A stretch of 5,572 bases of DNA. It comes from Natrialbaceae archaeon (lineage in GTDB: Archaea; Halobacteriota; Halobacteria; Halobacteriales; Natrialbaceae). Position 1 is the first letter of the stretch, and each line of letters begins with the position of its first letter. The notes beneath the pieces were generated by a model. It did not search any database. It was not told the origin of the DNA and saw only the letters and a program-made list of their open reading frames with translations. The position numbers and the translations under genes were made by a program. Below are positions 1 to 4,605 of the stretch, in pieces. Location of the stretch: positions 1-5,572 of the forward strand of contig PUPA01000170.1 of NCBI GenBank assembly GCA_003552885.1, written 5' to 3'.

Positions 1-18
1 CGGCGGCGACACTGAACG

Positions 19-26
19 GTTCGAAC
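19..26. repeat. 8-base palindrome upstream of the first promoter
   Basis: GTTCGAAC is a perfect palindrome ending 11 bases before the TATA-like element of the first gene. Its position would suit an activator or operator site, but 8 bases is short and could arise by chance. No second copy was seen near the other promoters. Confidence 0.25.
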
Positions 27-37
27 GAAGGTCCGTG

Positions 38-44
38 TTTTTAA
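38..44 (+). promoter_or_regulatory. TATA-like promoter of the exported repeat protein
   Basis: The T-rich element TTTTTAA is centred at 41. Archaeal transcription normally starts about 25-27 bases after the TATA centre, here near 67, so the ATG at 69 would be at or next to the 5' end of a leaderless message. The GTG at 60 would then lie upstream of the transcript. An 8-base palindrome sits just upstream (19-26). Confidence 0.5.
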
Positions 45-68
45 CCAGTTGGCCCCCAAGTGAGGACG

Positions 69-1112
69 ATGGCCGGTATCAGGGGGATGATCGCTCTCGC
101 CGCGCTCGCCGTCGTCGGGCTTGCAGTCGCGCCGGCCGTCGGCGGCGCCATCGTCGGCGCACTCGACGGCGAGGAGCGCCAGATGGGAGCCGAGGTCTCG
201 GAGTTCATGTCGGCGACCGAAGCCTCCTCGAGCGACGCGATCGAAGACGGGACGTTCGCCGCGTCGTTCGAGGGCGCGGACGAAGAGCGCCGCGGGCAGC
301 TCGTTGCCGAGCGTACGGAGCGCTTAGAGGAGCGCATCGAGCGCCTCCAGGCCGAAAAAGAACGTCTCGAGGACGACGAGCTGAATCCCGTCGCCAGGGA
401 GGCCAGAACGACCGGCCTCGCCGTCCGGATCGCGAACCTCGAGGACGCACTGGAGGACGCCGAGCGCCGCGCCGAGGAGACCGGTGCCGACACCGAACGG
501 ATCCACCAGCTATGGAACGAGACCGAAGAGCTCTACGGGCCGGACGTCGCCGAAGCGGCGACGCGGACGGCGGGCGTCGAGCCGCCGCGTGGCCCTCCCG
601 AGCACGTCACAACGGGGCCGCCAGAGGGCGTCGGTAACCAAAGCGACAGCACCGGACCACCGGACGGCGTCGGGAGTTCGGACGACCGTGGACCGCCTGC
701 CGACCCCGGGAACCAAACCGATGGCGGACCGCCGGCGGACACCGGAAACGCCAGTGATGGTGCAGGACCGCCGGACGATCCCGGAAACCAAACCGACGAC
801 CGTTCAGGACCGCCAGCCGACACCGGAAACGCCAGTGATCGTGCAGGGCCGCCAGCCGACACCGGAAACGCCAGTGATCGTGCAGGACCGCCGGACGATC
901 CCGGGAACCAAACCGACGACGAGGTCAGCAGCGACGACGTGGATGGCAGCGACGACGTGGATGGCAGCGACGACGTGGATGGCAGCGACGGCGGGGGGAG
1001 CAGTGATGGCGACCGCGGACCGCCGGAGAGCGACGACGACCGCGGGCCACCCGACGAGGACGACGGCAGCGACGGCGACCGCGGAGCGCCCGACGGAGGC
1101 GATCGGCCGTAG
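69..1112 (+). CDS. Exported coiled-coil protein with sequon-bearing GPP/GN repeats
   Basis: Probably a secreted or cell-surface haloarchaeal protein of unknown function. Residues here count from the alternative GTG at 60; the preferred ATG at 69 is residue 4. Residues 4-30 form a Sec-type signal or membrane segment (MAGIRGM, then an Ala/Val/Leu core). There is no Cys lipobox, so it is not an evident lipoprotein, and no C-terminal membrane or sorting segment is seen. Residues 72-140 are rich in Glu, Arg and Leu with heptad-like spacing and look like a helical hairpin or coiled coil. Residues 186-289 hold eight GPP-starting units of 12-14 residues. The tail (290-350) is Asp/Gly/Ser rich with three DDVDGS copies. 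Eight N-X-S/T sequons occur (N153, 193, 218, 230, 243, 257, 270, 283), which suits an N-glycosylated surface protein. The N-terminal half resembles a recurring haloarchaeal exported family (possibly DUF7096), recalled and not verified. It converges on the VOC gene with 18 bases between stops. Start choice rests on promoter spacing. Confidence 0.75.
   Translation: MAGIRGMIALAALAVVGLAVAPAVGGAIVGALDGEERQMGAEVSEFMSATEASSSDAIEDGTFAASFEGADEERRGQLVAERTERLEERIERLQAEKERLEDDELNPVAREARTTGLAVRIANLEDALEDAERRAEETGADTERIHQLWNETEELYGPDVAEAATRTAGVEPPRGPPEHVTTGPPEGVGNQSDSTGPPDGVGSSDDRGPPADPGNQTDGGPPADTGNASDGAGPPDDPGNQTDDRSGPPADTGNASDRAGPPADTGNASDRAGPPDDPGNQTDDEVSSDDVDGSDDVDGSDDVDGSDGGGSSDGDRGPPESDDDRGPPDEDDGSDGDRGAPDGGDRP
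615..926 (+). repeat. Tandem 13-residue (39-base) repeats in the exported protein
   Basis: Eight in-frame units begin with GPP and mostly read GPP-[ADE]-[DG]-[TPV]-G-N-[AQ]-[ST]-D plus one to three residues. Seven of the eight contain an N-A/Q-S/T glycosylation sequon. The best pair is identical for 38 bases (810-847 and 849-886) at a 39-base period. A further block at 760-800 recurs at 880-920 with one mismatch, an offset of 120 bases, so a multi-unit block was duplicated. Codons such as AGT, GAT, CGT, GCA and CAA are more frequent here than in the rest of the window. Confidence 0.9.
933..986 (+). repeat. Perfect 18-base tandem repeat, three copies (DDVDGS)
   Basis: Three identical 18-base units (933-950, 951-968, 969-986) each encode Asp-Asp-Val-Asp-Gly-Ser. 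The exact identity at the DNA level suggests recent slippage or unequal exchange. The Asp spacing (D-x-D-G-x-D) loosely resembles calcium-binding loops, but an acidic spacer is the simpler reading. Confidence 0.95.
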
Positions 1113-1130
1113 CGGTCCCGGTTGACGGGC

Positions 1131-1811
1131 TCACTCGGGGAGGAAGGTCAGGTGGTGGCAGTCGGGGTCGCGGACCACCGCCCGGTCGGTGACCTCCACC
1201 GACGGAGCACGGTCCGCGACGGCCGCGGCCGCGGCCGCGGGGTCGGGACACCGGAAGCCCAGGTCGACGTGGACCCCGCCGCGGGCGTCGGCGAGTCCGA
1301 GCTGGGGCTCCCACAGCTCGAGGGCGACGGGGCCGGCCATCCGGATCCGTGTCCGACCCCGACCGCGGTCGACCGTCTCGAAGCCGAGACCGGCGTAGAA
1401 CGCCTCCGCACGGGCGAGCTCTTCGACCTCGAGGACGACCTCGAAGATCCCGTCGATGCCCGGACCCGACACCGGCCGCTGGCCGAGCTCGACGCAGTTG
1501 CCGTCCGGATCGTAGAGGTACAGCGAGCGGGCGTCCCCGAACCGGAACTCCTCGAGCTCGTGGCTTCGTTCGAGACGGTCCCACCAGTCGTCGTACTCCC
1601 CGGCGGGGATCGAGAACGCGAAGTGGGTGTGAAGCCCCCCGCGGGGGACGCCGTCGGGTCGACGCAGGACGAGGGCCGTCTCGCCCGCCTCGAACCGGAG
1701 CTCGCCGTCGGTCTCCGCGAGCGTCGACAGCTCGAGGACGTCGCCGTAGAACGCACGCGCCGGCTCGAGGTACTTGACCTCGAGGGCGAGCCAGGCCAGG
1801 CCGGTCAACAT
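1131..1811 (-). CDS. Two-module VOC (glyoxalase/dioxygenase-fold) protein
   Basis: A 226-residue cytoplasmic protein of the vicinal oxygen chelate superfamily, whose members include glyoxalase I, extradiol dioxygenases and fosfomycin-resistance enzymes, usually metal dependent. Two beta-alpha-beta-beta-beta modules are visible. Module 1 covers about 5-112 (LALEV with E11, then ARAFY; HTHFAF with H61/H63; YLYDPDGNCVEL with E108). Module 2 covers about 122-226 (VVLEV with E128, then AEAFY; VHVDLGF with H181; VVRDPDCHHLTF with H219/H220). The DPDGNxVEL signature is typical of the superfamily. H63/E108 and H181/H219 are candidate metal ligands; the substrate cannot be told from sequence. The open frame could begin at a TTG at 1838, but the ATG at 1811 is preferred: it starts the first strand (MLTGLAWLALEV) and lies 27 bases from a TATA-like element. 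It converges with the exported protein gene and diverges from the MBL-like gene. Confidence 0.85.
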   Translation of the reverse strand: MLTGLAWLALEVKYLEPARAFYGDVLELSTLAETDGELRFEAGETALVLRRPDGVPRGGLHTHFAFSIPAGEYDDWWDRLERSHELEEFRFGDARSLYLYDPDGNCVELGQRPVSGPGIDGIFEVVLEVEELARAEAFYAGLGFETVDRGRGRTRIRMAGPVALELWEPQLGLADARGGVHVDLGFRCPDPAAAAAAVADRAPSVEVTDRAVVRDPDCHHLTFLPE

Positions 1812-1834
1812 ATCCCCGGCTACTCGCGCGGGCA

Positions 1835-1841
1835 CCAAAGA
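1835..1841 (-). promoter_or_regulatory. TATA-like promoter of the VOC gene
   Basis: On the minus strand this reads TCTTTGG, centred 27 bases before the ATG at 1811. It is a weak match, but the spacing equals that at the other genes and implies a leaderless start at 1811. The alternative TTG at 1838 falls inside the element, which argues against it. Confidence 0.4.
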
Positions 1842-1901
1842 GGCGTCGTCCGGCGGTGGATCGACGCGCCGTCGTCCGTGAGCGTTGCCGTCTGGCCGCC
1901 G

Positions 1902-1907
1902 CTTATC
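1902..1907 (+). promoter_or_regulatory. TATA-like promoter of the MBL-like gene
   Basis: CTTATC is centred about 26.5 bases before the ATG at 1931, as expected for a leaderless haloarchaeal transcript. It lies in the 119-base divergent gap shared with the VOC gene. The same gap holds two copies of CGTCGTCCG (1844-1852 and 1870-1878), which may be chance in such GC-rich DNA. Confidence 0.55.
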
Positions 1908-1930
1908 TCCCTCGCGCCCGTACCTCGGCC

Positions 1931-2614
1931 ATGACCTTCCGGATCGACGAGCGCGGGACGGAGCTACGCGAGATCGACCGCTTCGAGGGCGGCGTCGGCT
2001 GGATCGCCCACCCGGGGGAGACGATGCAGCGGGCGAGCCACGCCCTCGAGGTCGACGGCGAGGCGTGGGTGATAGACCCCGTCGACGCCGTCGAGCTCGA
2101 CCGGCTGCTCGCGGAGATCGGGCCGGTCGCCGGCGTCGTGGTCTGTCTCGACCGGCACAAACGCGACGCGGCGGCCGTGGCGACGCGCCACGAGGTCCCG
2201 GTCTACCTGCCGGACTTCTTCGACGGCGTCGCCGGGGAGATCGACGCGCCGATCGCCCGCTTTGGCGCCGAGCTCGCCGACACCGGGATCGAGGCGACGG
2301 TCGTCAGGAACTCCAGGTTCTGGCAGGAGGTCGCGCTGTTCGAGCCCGACGGACGGACCCTCCTCGTTCCGGAGTCGGTGGGGACCGCCGACTACTTCGT
2401 GGCCGGCGACGAGCGGCTGGGGGTCCACCCGATGCTGCGTGGGTTCCCGCCCCGGGAGGCTCTCGGCGGCTTCGGCCCCGAACGGATCCTCGTCGGCCAC
2501 GGTGCCGGCGTGCTCTCGGGGGCGAGCCGTGCTCTCGAGGACGCCCTCGCGGGCTCGCGAGCGCGCACCCCACGGCTGTACGCGGAGAACGTCCGTGCGT
2601 TGCTCCCGTTCTGA
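1931..2614 (+). CDS. MBL-fold-like protein lacking metal-binding motifs
   Basis: A 227-residue soluble protein whose motif order matches the metallo-beta-lactamase fold. Residues 45-58 (AWVIDPVDAVELDRLL) match the early strand plus helix usually written 'hhIDPG...L'. Residues 66-80 (AGVVVCLDRHKRDAA) occupy the place of the T-H-x-H-x-D-H metal motif, but only Asp79 of that motif is kept; the histidine positions hold Arg75, Lys77 and Ala80. Residues 144-157 (LLVPESVGTADYF) sit where the bridging Asp normally lies. Residues 187-194 (ILVGHGAG) match the late 'hxxGHG' strand, with His190 kept. I infer a family member that no longer binds two metals, or binds differently, so hydrolase activity should not be assumed. 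The protein ends VRALLPF, a tail echoed by two other proteins here. The ATG follows a well-placed TATA element. A GTG- or TTG-started extension is not needed. The fold assignment is by eye; an unrelated haloarchaeal family remains possible. Confidence 0.7.
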   Translation: MTFRIDERGTELREIDRFEGGVGWIAHPGETMQRASHALEVDGEAWVIDPVDAVELDRLLAEIGPVAGVVVCLDRHKRDAAAVATRHEVPVYLPDFFDGVAGEIDAPIARFGAELADTGIEATVVRNSRFWQEVALFEPDGRTLLVPESVGTADYFVAGDERLGVHPMLRGFPPREALGGFGPERILVGHGAGVLSGASRALEDALAGSRARTPRLYAENVRALLPF

Positions 2615-2655
2615 GGGAGATCCGAGGCTCGCGGGCCACGGTTCCGAGGCACAAG

Positions 2656-2661
2656 GCTAAG
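2656..2661 (+). promoter_or_regulatory. TATA-like promoter of the JAMM-like gene
   Basis: GCTAAG is centred about 27.5 bases before the GTG at 2686. It is a modest TATA match, but it is the only A/T-containing stretch in the right place and it supports GTG 2686 as a leaderless start. Confidence 0.45.
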
Positions 2662-2685
2662 ACCGTTCGAGCCCGAGGGACCGTC

Positions 2686-3111
2686 GTGGTCTACGTCACC
2701 CGCGCGCTCGTTTCGGTGTTGCTCGATCTGGCCGACGACGCCGACCCCGACGACGTCAACACGGGCCTCTCGGTCACCCCGGCCGGCGAGCTCACTGGCG
2801 CCGGTGGGCTCGGCCCTGAGACGCCGGTGTTCACGGACTTTTTCCTCCCCGACCCCGGCAACTCCGTCAACGCCGTCTTCGGCGTCGACCTCTCGACGCC
2901 CGCCAGGCAGATACAGGGACGGTTCCTCTCTCACCCCGTCGGCGAGCTCCGAGTGACCGAACGGGACGACCTCGCACAGGTGGTCTTCGTCGCGGTCCCG
3001 CCGTGGGAGCCCGAGGACGACTCCTTCGGGGCGTTCGACCGGGCCGGGAGCCGGCTGCCGGTCGAGATCGTCGACGCCGAGCCCCCCGAAGAGCGCCTTT
3101 CGGAGCCGTGA
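2686..3111 (+). CDS. Small JAMM/MPN-like protein with incomplete zinc motif
   Basis: A 141-residue protein that looks like the MPN/JAMM fold (Rpn11 and archaeal JAMM isopeptidases, which remove ubiquitin-like SAMP modifiers in haloarchaea). The start reads MVYVTRALVSVLLDLADDADPDD, matching the JAMM opening helix 'hxhTxxhhxxLLxxA...P.E'. Residues 78-95 read GRFLSHPVGELRVTERDD. The classical motif is H-S/T-H-X7-S-X2-D: here Ser82-His83, seven residues, Thr91, two residues, Asp94 fit exactly, but the first His is Leu81 and the Ser is Thr. The catalytic Glu usually found after the first helix is not evident; Asp22/Asp23 sit there. Residues 97-106 (AQVVFVAVPP) match the following strand. I infer a catalytically altered or inactive MPN-type protein, perhaps a binding or scaffold subunit. 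The same frame stays open far upstream (from 1885), but that stretch is a shadow of the MBL-like gene; GTG 2686 is chosen from the promoter spacing and the fold. It converges with the RHH gene, 31 bases between stops. Confidence 0.65.
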   Translation: MVYVTRALVSVLLDLADDADPDDVNTGLSVTPAGELTGAGGLGPETPVFTDFFLPDPGNSVNAVFGVDLSTPARQIQGRFLSHPVGELRVTERDDLAQVVFVAVPPWEPEDDSFGAFDRAGSRLPVEIVDAEPPEERLSEP

Positions 3112-3142
3112 GCGAGCGCTCTCGGCTCGACCGGAGGCCGGG

Positions 3143-3352
3143 TCACTCCAGGTAGCCGAGCGCACGCAGGCTCTCGGCGATCTCCTCGAACTCCGCCTCG
3201 GTCAGCTCGCCCGAGCGCTGGTGCTGGATGACGATGCTGCGAAGCAGGAATCGCACGAGGTCGCTCGTACTCGAGAAGCTGGTGCCCTCGATCGTCACCT
3301 CGACCCGCTCGGCGAGCTCTTTCGGGATGGAGACCGTCGTGTACTCGGTCAT
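3143..3352 (-). CDS. Ribbon-helix-helix (CopG/Arc-type) DNA-binding protein
   Basis: A 69-residue protein of the ribbon-helix-helix class, whose members dimerise and read DNA with a paired beta-strand. Residues 5-10 (TTVSIP) form the DNA-contacting strand, residues 11-22 helix A, and residues 29-43 (TSDLVRFLLRSIVIQ) helix B after the turn SFSSTSD; this order and size are typical. A Glu-rich C-terminal helix follows (50-65). The ATG at 3352 is the only sensible start, because the strand begins at once. It is divergent from the small DUF5789-like gene across 71 bases, and a 5-base-arm inverted repeat lies between its own TATA-like element and its start, so autoregulation or control of the neighbour is plausible but not shown. 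No toxin-like partner is adjacent in an antitoxin-type operon, so a stand-alone regulator is more likely than an antitoxin. Confidence 0.85.
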   Translation of the reverse strand: MTEYTTVSIPKELAERVEVTIEGTSFSSTSDLVRFLLRSIVIQHQRSGELTEAEFEEIAESLRALGYLE

Positions 3353-3353
3353 G

Positions 3354-3369
3354 GCCGTTGGTTCACGGC
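3354..3369. promoter_or_regulatory. Inverted repeat between RHH promoter and start, possible operator
   Basis: GCCGT (3354-3358) and its exact complement ACGGC (3365-3369) flank six bases. The site lies between the TATA-like element and the start of the RHH gene, where a bound repressor would block initiation. RHH proteins often use short paired half-sites. The arms are only 5 bases, so chance is possible. Confidence 0.3.
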
Positions 3370-3375
3370 GAGGGG

Positions 3376-3381
3376 CAAATG
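3376..3381 (-). promoter_or_regulatory. TATA-like promoter of the RHH gene
   Basis: On the minus strand this reads CATTTG, centred about 26 bases before the ATG at 3352. It is the most A/T-rich stretch upstream of that gene and lies back to back with the promoter of the divergent gene. Confidence 0.45.
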
Positions 3382-3393
3382 GCTGTCGGGAGG

Positions 3394-3400
3394 GTTTTTG
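3394..3400 (+). promoter_or_regulatory. TATA-like promoter of the DUF5789-like gene
   Basis: GTTTTTG is centred 27 bases before the ATG at 3424, giving a leaderless start. It lies about 19 bases, centre to centre, from the oppositely directed promoter of the RHH gene, so the two promoters could compete or share a regulator. Confidence 0.55.
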
Positions 3401-3423
3401 TCGACGGCGGCTGAGAGGCCGGT

Positions 3424-3753
3424 ATGGGTGTCAGGCCGCCGTCCGGTGGGACCGACGACGAGCCAGAGAGCGTCGAGTTCGGAATCGCCGCCGTCGACGC
3501 CCGGCTGCGGGACGTCGAGCTGTCGTTTCCCGCCGACAGAGAGGAGGTACTCGCCACGCTCGGAGACGCACACGTGCCCTACGACGTCGACGGAAGCGAC
3601 GTCCGGCTCGGGACACTGATAGCGGACGTAGAGCGCGAACGTTTCGAGAGCCGACAGGAACTGCTCAACGAGCTTCACCCCCGATTCGAACGCTACCGCG
3701 AGCAGCGTTCGGGCGGTGTGATCGGACGGCTCCGGTCGCTGCTCCCGTTCTAG
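3424..3753 (+). CDS. Small conserved-type haloarchaeal protein, DUF5789-like
   Basis: A 109-residue acidic soluble protein of unknown function. After a disordered start (1-15), residues 17-84 show the order I associate with the haloarchaeal DUF5789 family: an 'hEFG' strand (VEFG, 17-20), a short helix ending in SFPADREEVLATLGD (34-48), a strand with a glycine turn (DVDGSDVRLGTLI, 54-66), then an aromatic-centred helix (ERERFESRQELLNEL, 70-84). This match is from memory of the family pattern and not from a search. The C-terminal 25 residues are basic (RFERYREQR) and end in LRSLLPF. No signal peptide, membrane segment or catalytic motif is visible. It is divergent from the RHH gene and followed after 81 bases by the Cas4-like gene, which has its own promoter. 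The ATG at 3424 is supported by the TATA spacing. Confidence 0.65.
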   Translation: MGVRPPSGGTDDEPESVEFGIAAVDARLRDVELSFPADREEVLATLGDAHVPYDVDGSDVRLGTLIADVERERFESRQELLNELHPRFERYREQRSGGVIGRLRSLLPF

Positions 3754-3804
3754 AGCCGCCGGATGCGTCGTTCGGCCCCCCGTCCCGGGGTCGCGTTCTG
3801 AGGA

Positions 3805-3812
3805 TTTTTATC
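3805..3812 (+). promoter_or_regulatory. TATA promoter of the Cas4-like gene
   Basis: TTTTTATC is centred about 27 bases before the GTG at 3835 and is one of the clearest TATA elements in the window. It fixes the GTG as a leaderless start. The five-T run could also help end transcription from the upstream gene. Confidence 0.65.
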
Positions 3813-3834
3813 CGATGGGGCGACCAGACGGCCC

Positions 3835-4509
3835 GTGTCGTACGTCACGTTCGGCGACCTCCGGACGGCCGCCTACTGCCCGCGAAAGCTCTACTACAGG
3901 CGACTGGAGGACGACCACGAGCCCCCTCCCGAGGTCGCGGCGATCCGGGAGCTCGCGTTCCGGTACGAGCGCTCGCTGGCGGCCGAGGACGCCGAACTCG
4001 CCGACGAGCCGATCGCCGTCGACCCCGACAGCTACCGATCCCGGCTCGCGGACGCCCGCGAACGGCTCGAACGCGACGGGCGCTGGCGGGAGCTGTGTTC
4101 GCCCGGGGAGCGAGCGGTGCTGGCGACCGGGCGGGACTGTCGCGGGATCGTCCACAAACTGCTGACCGAGCCGCCCGAGCCCTCGCTGATCTCACCCGGC
4201 CGGCCGCCGGACCGGGGCGTCTGGGAGCCCCAGTCGGTCGCCGCCGTCGCGGCCGCGAAGGCCGTCGCCTGGGAACACGGACGGCCGGTCGAGACGGCGA
4301 TCGTCGAGTATCCGGCCTACGGAGCCATCAGACGGATCCGGCTCGGCACCCGCCGGAAGGCGCGCTACCGCCGGGCGCTACGGACCGTCAGGAGCCTCGA
4401 CGGCCCGCCGCCGCGGACGCGGAACCGCTCGAAGTGTGAAGCGTGCTCGTATGCCGACCGGTGTGGCGTCCGTACCCGAACGCTCCGGTCACTGCTCGGG
4501 TTCGACTGA
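3835..4509 (+). CDS. Stand-alone Cas4-like (Dna2/Cas4, RecB-family) iron-sulfur protein
   Basis: A 224-residue protein with the layout of Cas4/RecB-type PD-(D/E)XK proteins. The N-terminus TFGDLRTAAYCPRKLYYRR (5-23) carries the typical single Cys (C15) followed by P-R-K-L-Y-Y. The C-terminus carries C201-x2-C204-x5-C210 (KCEACSYADRCG). These four cysteines match the [4Fe-4S] ligands of Cas4 and AddB-like nucleases. Where the nuclease Asp is expected the sequence reads CRGIVHKLL (102-110), with His107 in the Asp place. Where the E-x-K is expected it reads SLISPGRPP (117-125), with Ser120 and Gly122. Gln133 fits the later Q motif. I therefore infer an iron-sulfur, DNA-binding-type fold with lost or altered nuclease activity; the alignment of these positions is by eye. 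An extra cysteine pair (C88, C102) is present. No cas1, cas2 or CRISPR repeat lies nearby, so a link to spacer acquisition is not supported. The protein ends LRSLLGFD. GTG 3835 is set by the TATA element. Confidence 0.8.
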   Translation: MSYVTFGDLRTAAYCPRKLYYRRLEDDHEPPPEVAAIRELAFRYERSLAAEDAELADEPIAVDPDSYRSRLADARERLERDGRWRELCSPGERAVLATGRDCRGIVHKLLTEPPEPSLISPGRPPDRGVWEPQSVAAVAAAKAVAWEHGRPVETAIVEYPAYGAIRRIRLGTRRKARYRRALRTVRSLDGPPPRTRNRSKCEACSYADRCGVRTRTLRSLLGFD

Positions 4510-4544
4510 CCGACATCGGGCGGATTGGCCGACCCCGGGCGGAT
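4510..4544 (+). repeat. Direct repeat after the Cas4-like gene
   Basis: Two 16-base copies, CCGAC-NN-CGGGCGGAT, lie at 4510-4525 and 4529-4544 and differ only at the two middle bases. The 19-base period puts them on nearly the same DNA face after about two turns. They lie in the 127-base gap before the threonine aldolase gene and could be regulatory or neutral. Confidence 0.5.
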
Positions 4545-4573
4545 CGATAGACCTCCGGACGGGCGGGCGGCTG

Positions 4574-4596
4574 GCTCCGGGTGAGTGTCCCGGAGC
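4574..4596. promoter_or_regulatory. Perfect 8-base-arm inverted repeat upstream of threonine aldolase
   Basis: GCTCCGGG (4574-4581) and CCCGGAGC (4589-4596) are exact complements around a 7-base spacer. The repeat ends 9 bases before the TATA box of the threonine aldolase gene, which fits a regulator site beside the TFB-binding region. It could instead fold as an RNA hairpin after the Cas4-like gene, but no T-run follows, which makes a terminator less likely. Confidence 0.5.
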
Positions 4597-4605
4597 AGTC
4601 GCCGG

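Noticed and set aside
60..68. GTG at 60 as start of the exported protein
   Set aside because: It is in frame, but it is only about 19 bases from the TATA centre, and the signal peptide is complete from ATG 69. It cannot be fully excluded.
533..862. Minus-strand open frame with GGP-rich repeats
   Set aside because: It mirrors the tandem DNA repeats of the exported protein and has no promoter or independent support.
615..926. Possible CRISPR array or other spaced repeat
   Set aside because: Units are in-frame multiples of 3 with no unique spacers of constant length, and they lie inside a coding gene.
1122..1934. Long plus-strand open frame opposite the VOC gene
   Set aside because: The antisense VOC frame has clear superfamily signatures; this one has none and is open only because of GC-rich third positions.
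2662..2675. tRNA T-loop-like string (GTTCGAGCC)
   Set aside because: No acceptor, D or anticodon arms can be built around it, and it lies in the start region of the JAMM-like gene.
1885..2685. Long upstream extension of the JAMM-like reading frame
   Set aside because: It overlaps the MBL-like gene in another frame, is Arg/Gly/Pro-rich as expected of shadow translation, and precedes a promoter and fold start at 2686.
3778..3795. Weak hairpin CCCC-N5-GGGG before the Cas4-like promoter, considered as a terminator
   Set aside because: The stem is only four G-C pairs in GC-rich DNA, and archaeal termination depends mainly on T-runs, which do not directly follow it.
3835..4509. Cas4-like gene as part of a CRISPR-Cas locus
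   Set aside because: No cas1, cas2, effector gene or repeat array is present in the flanking sequence visible here.
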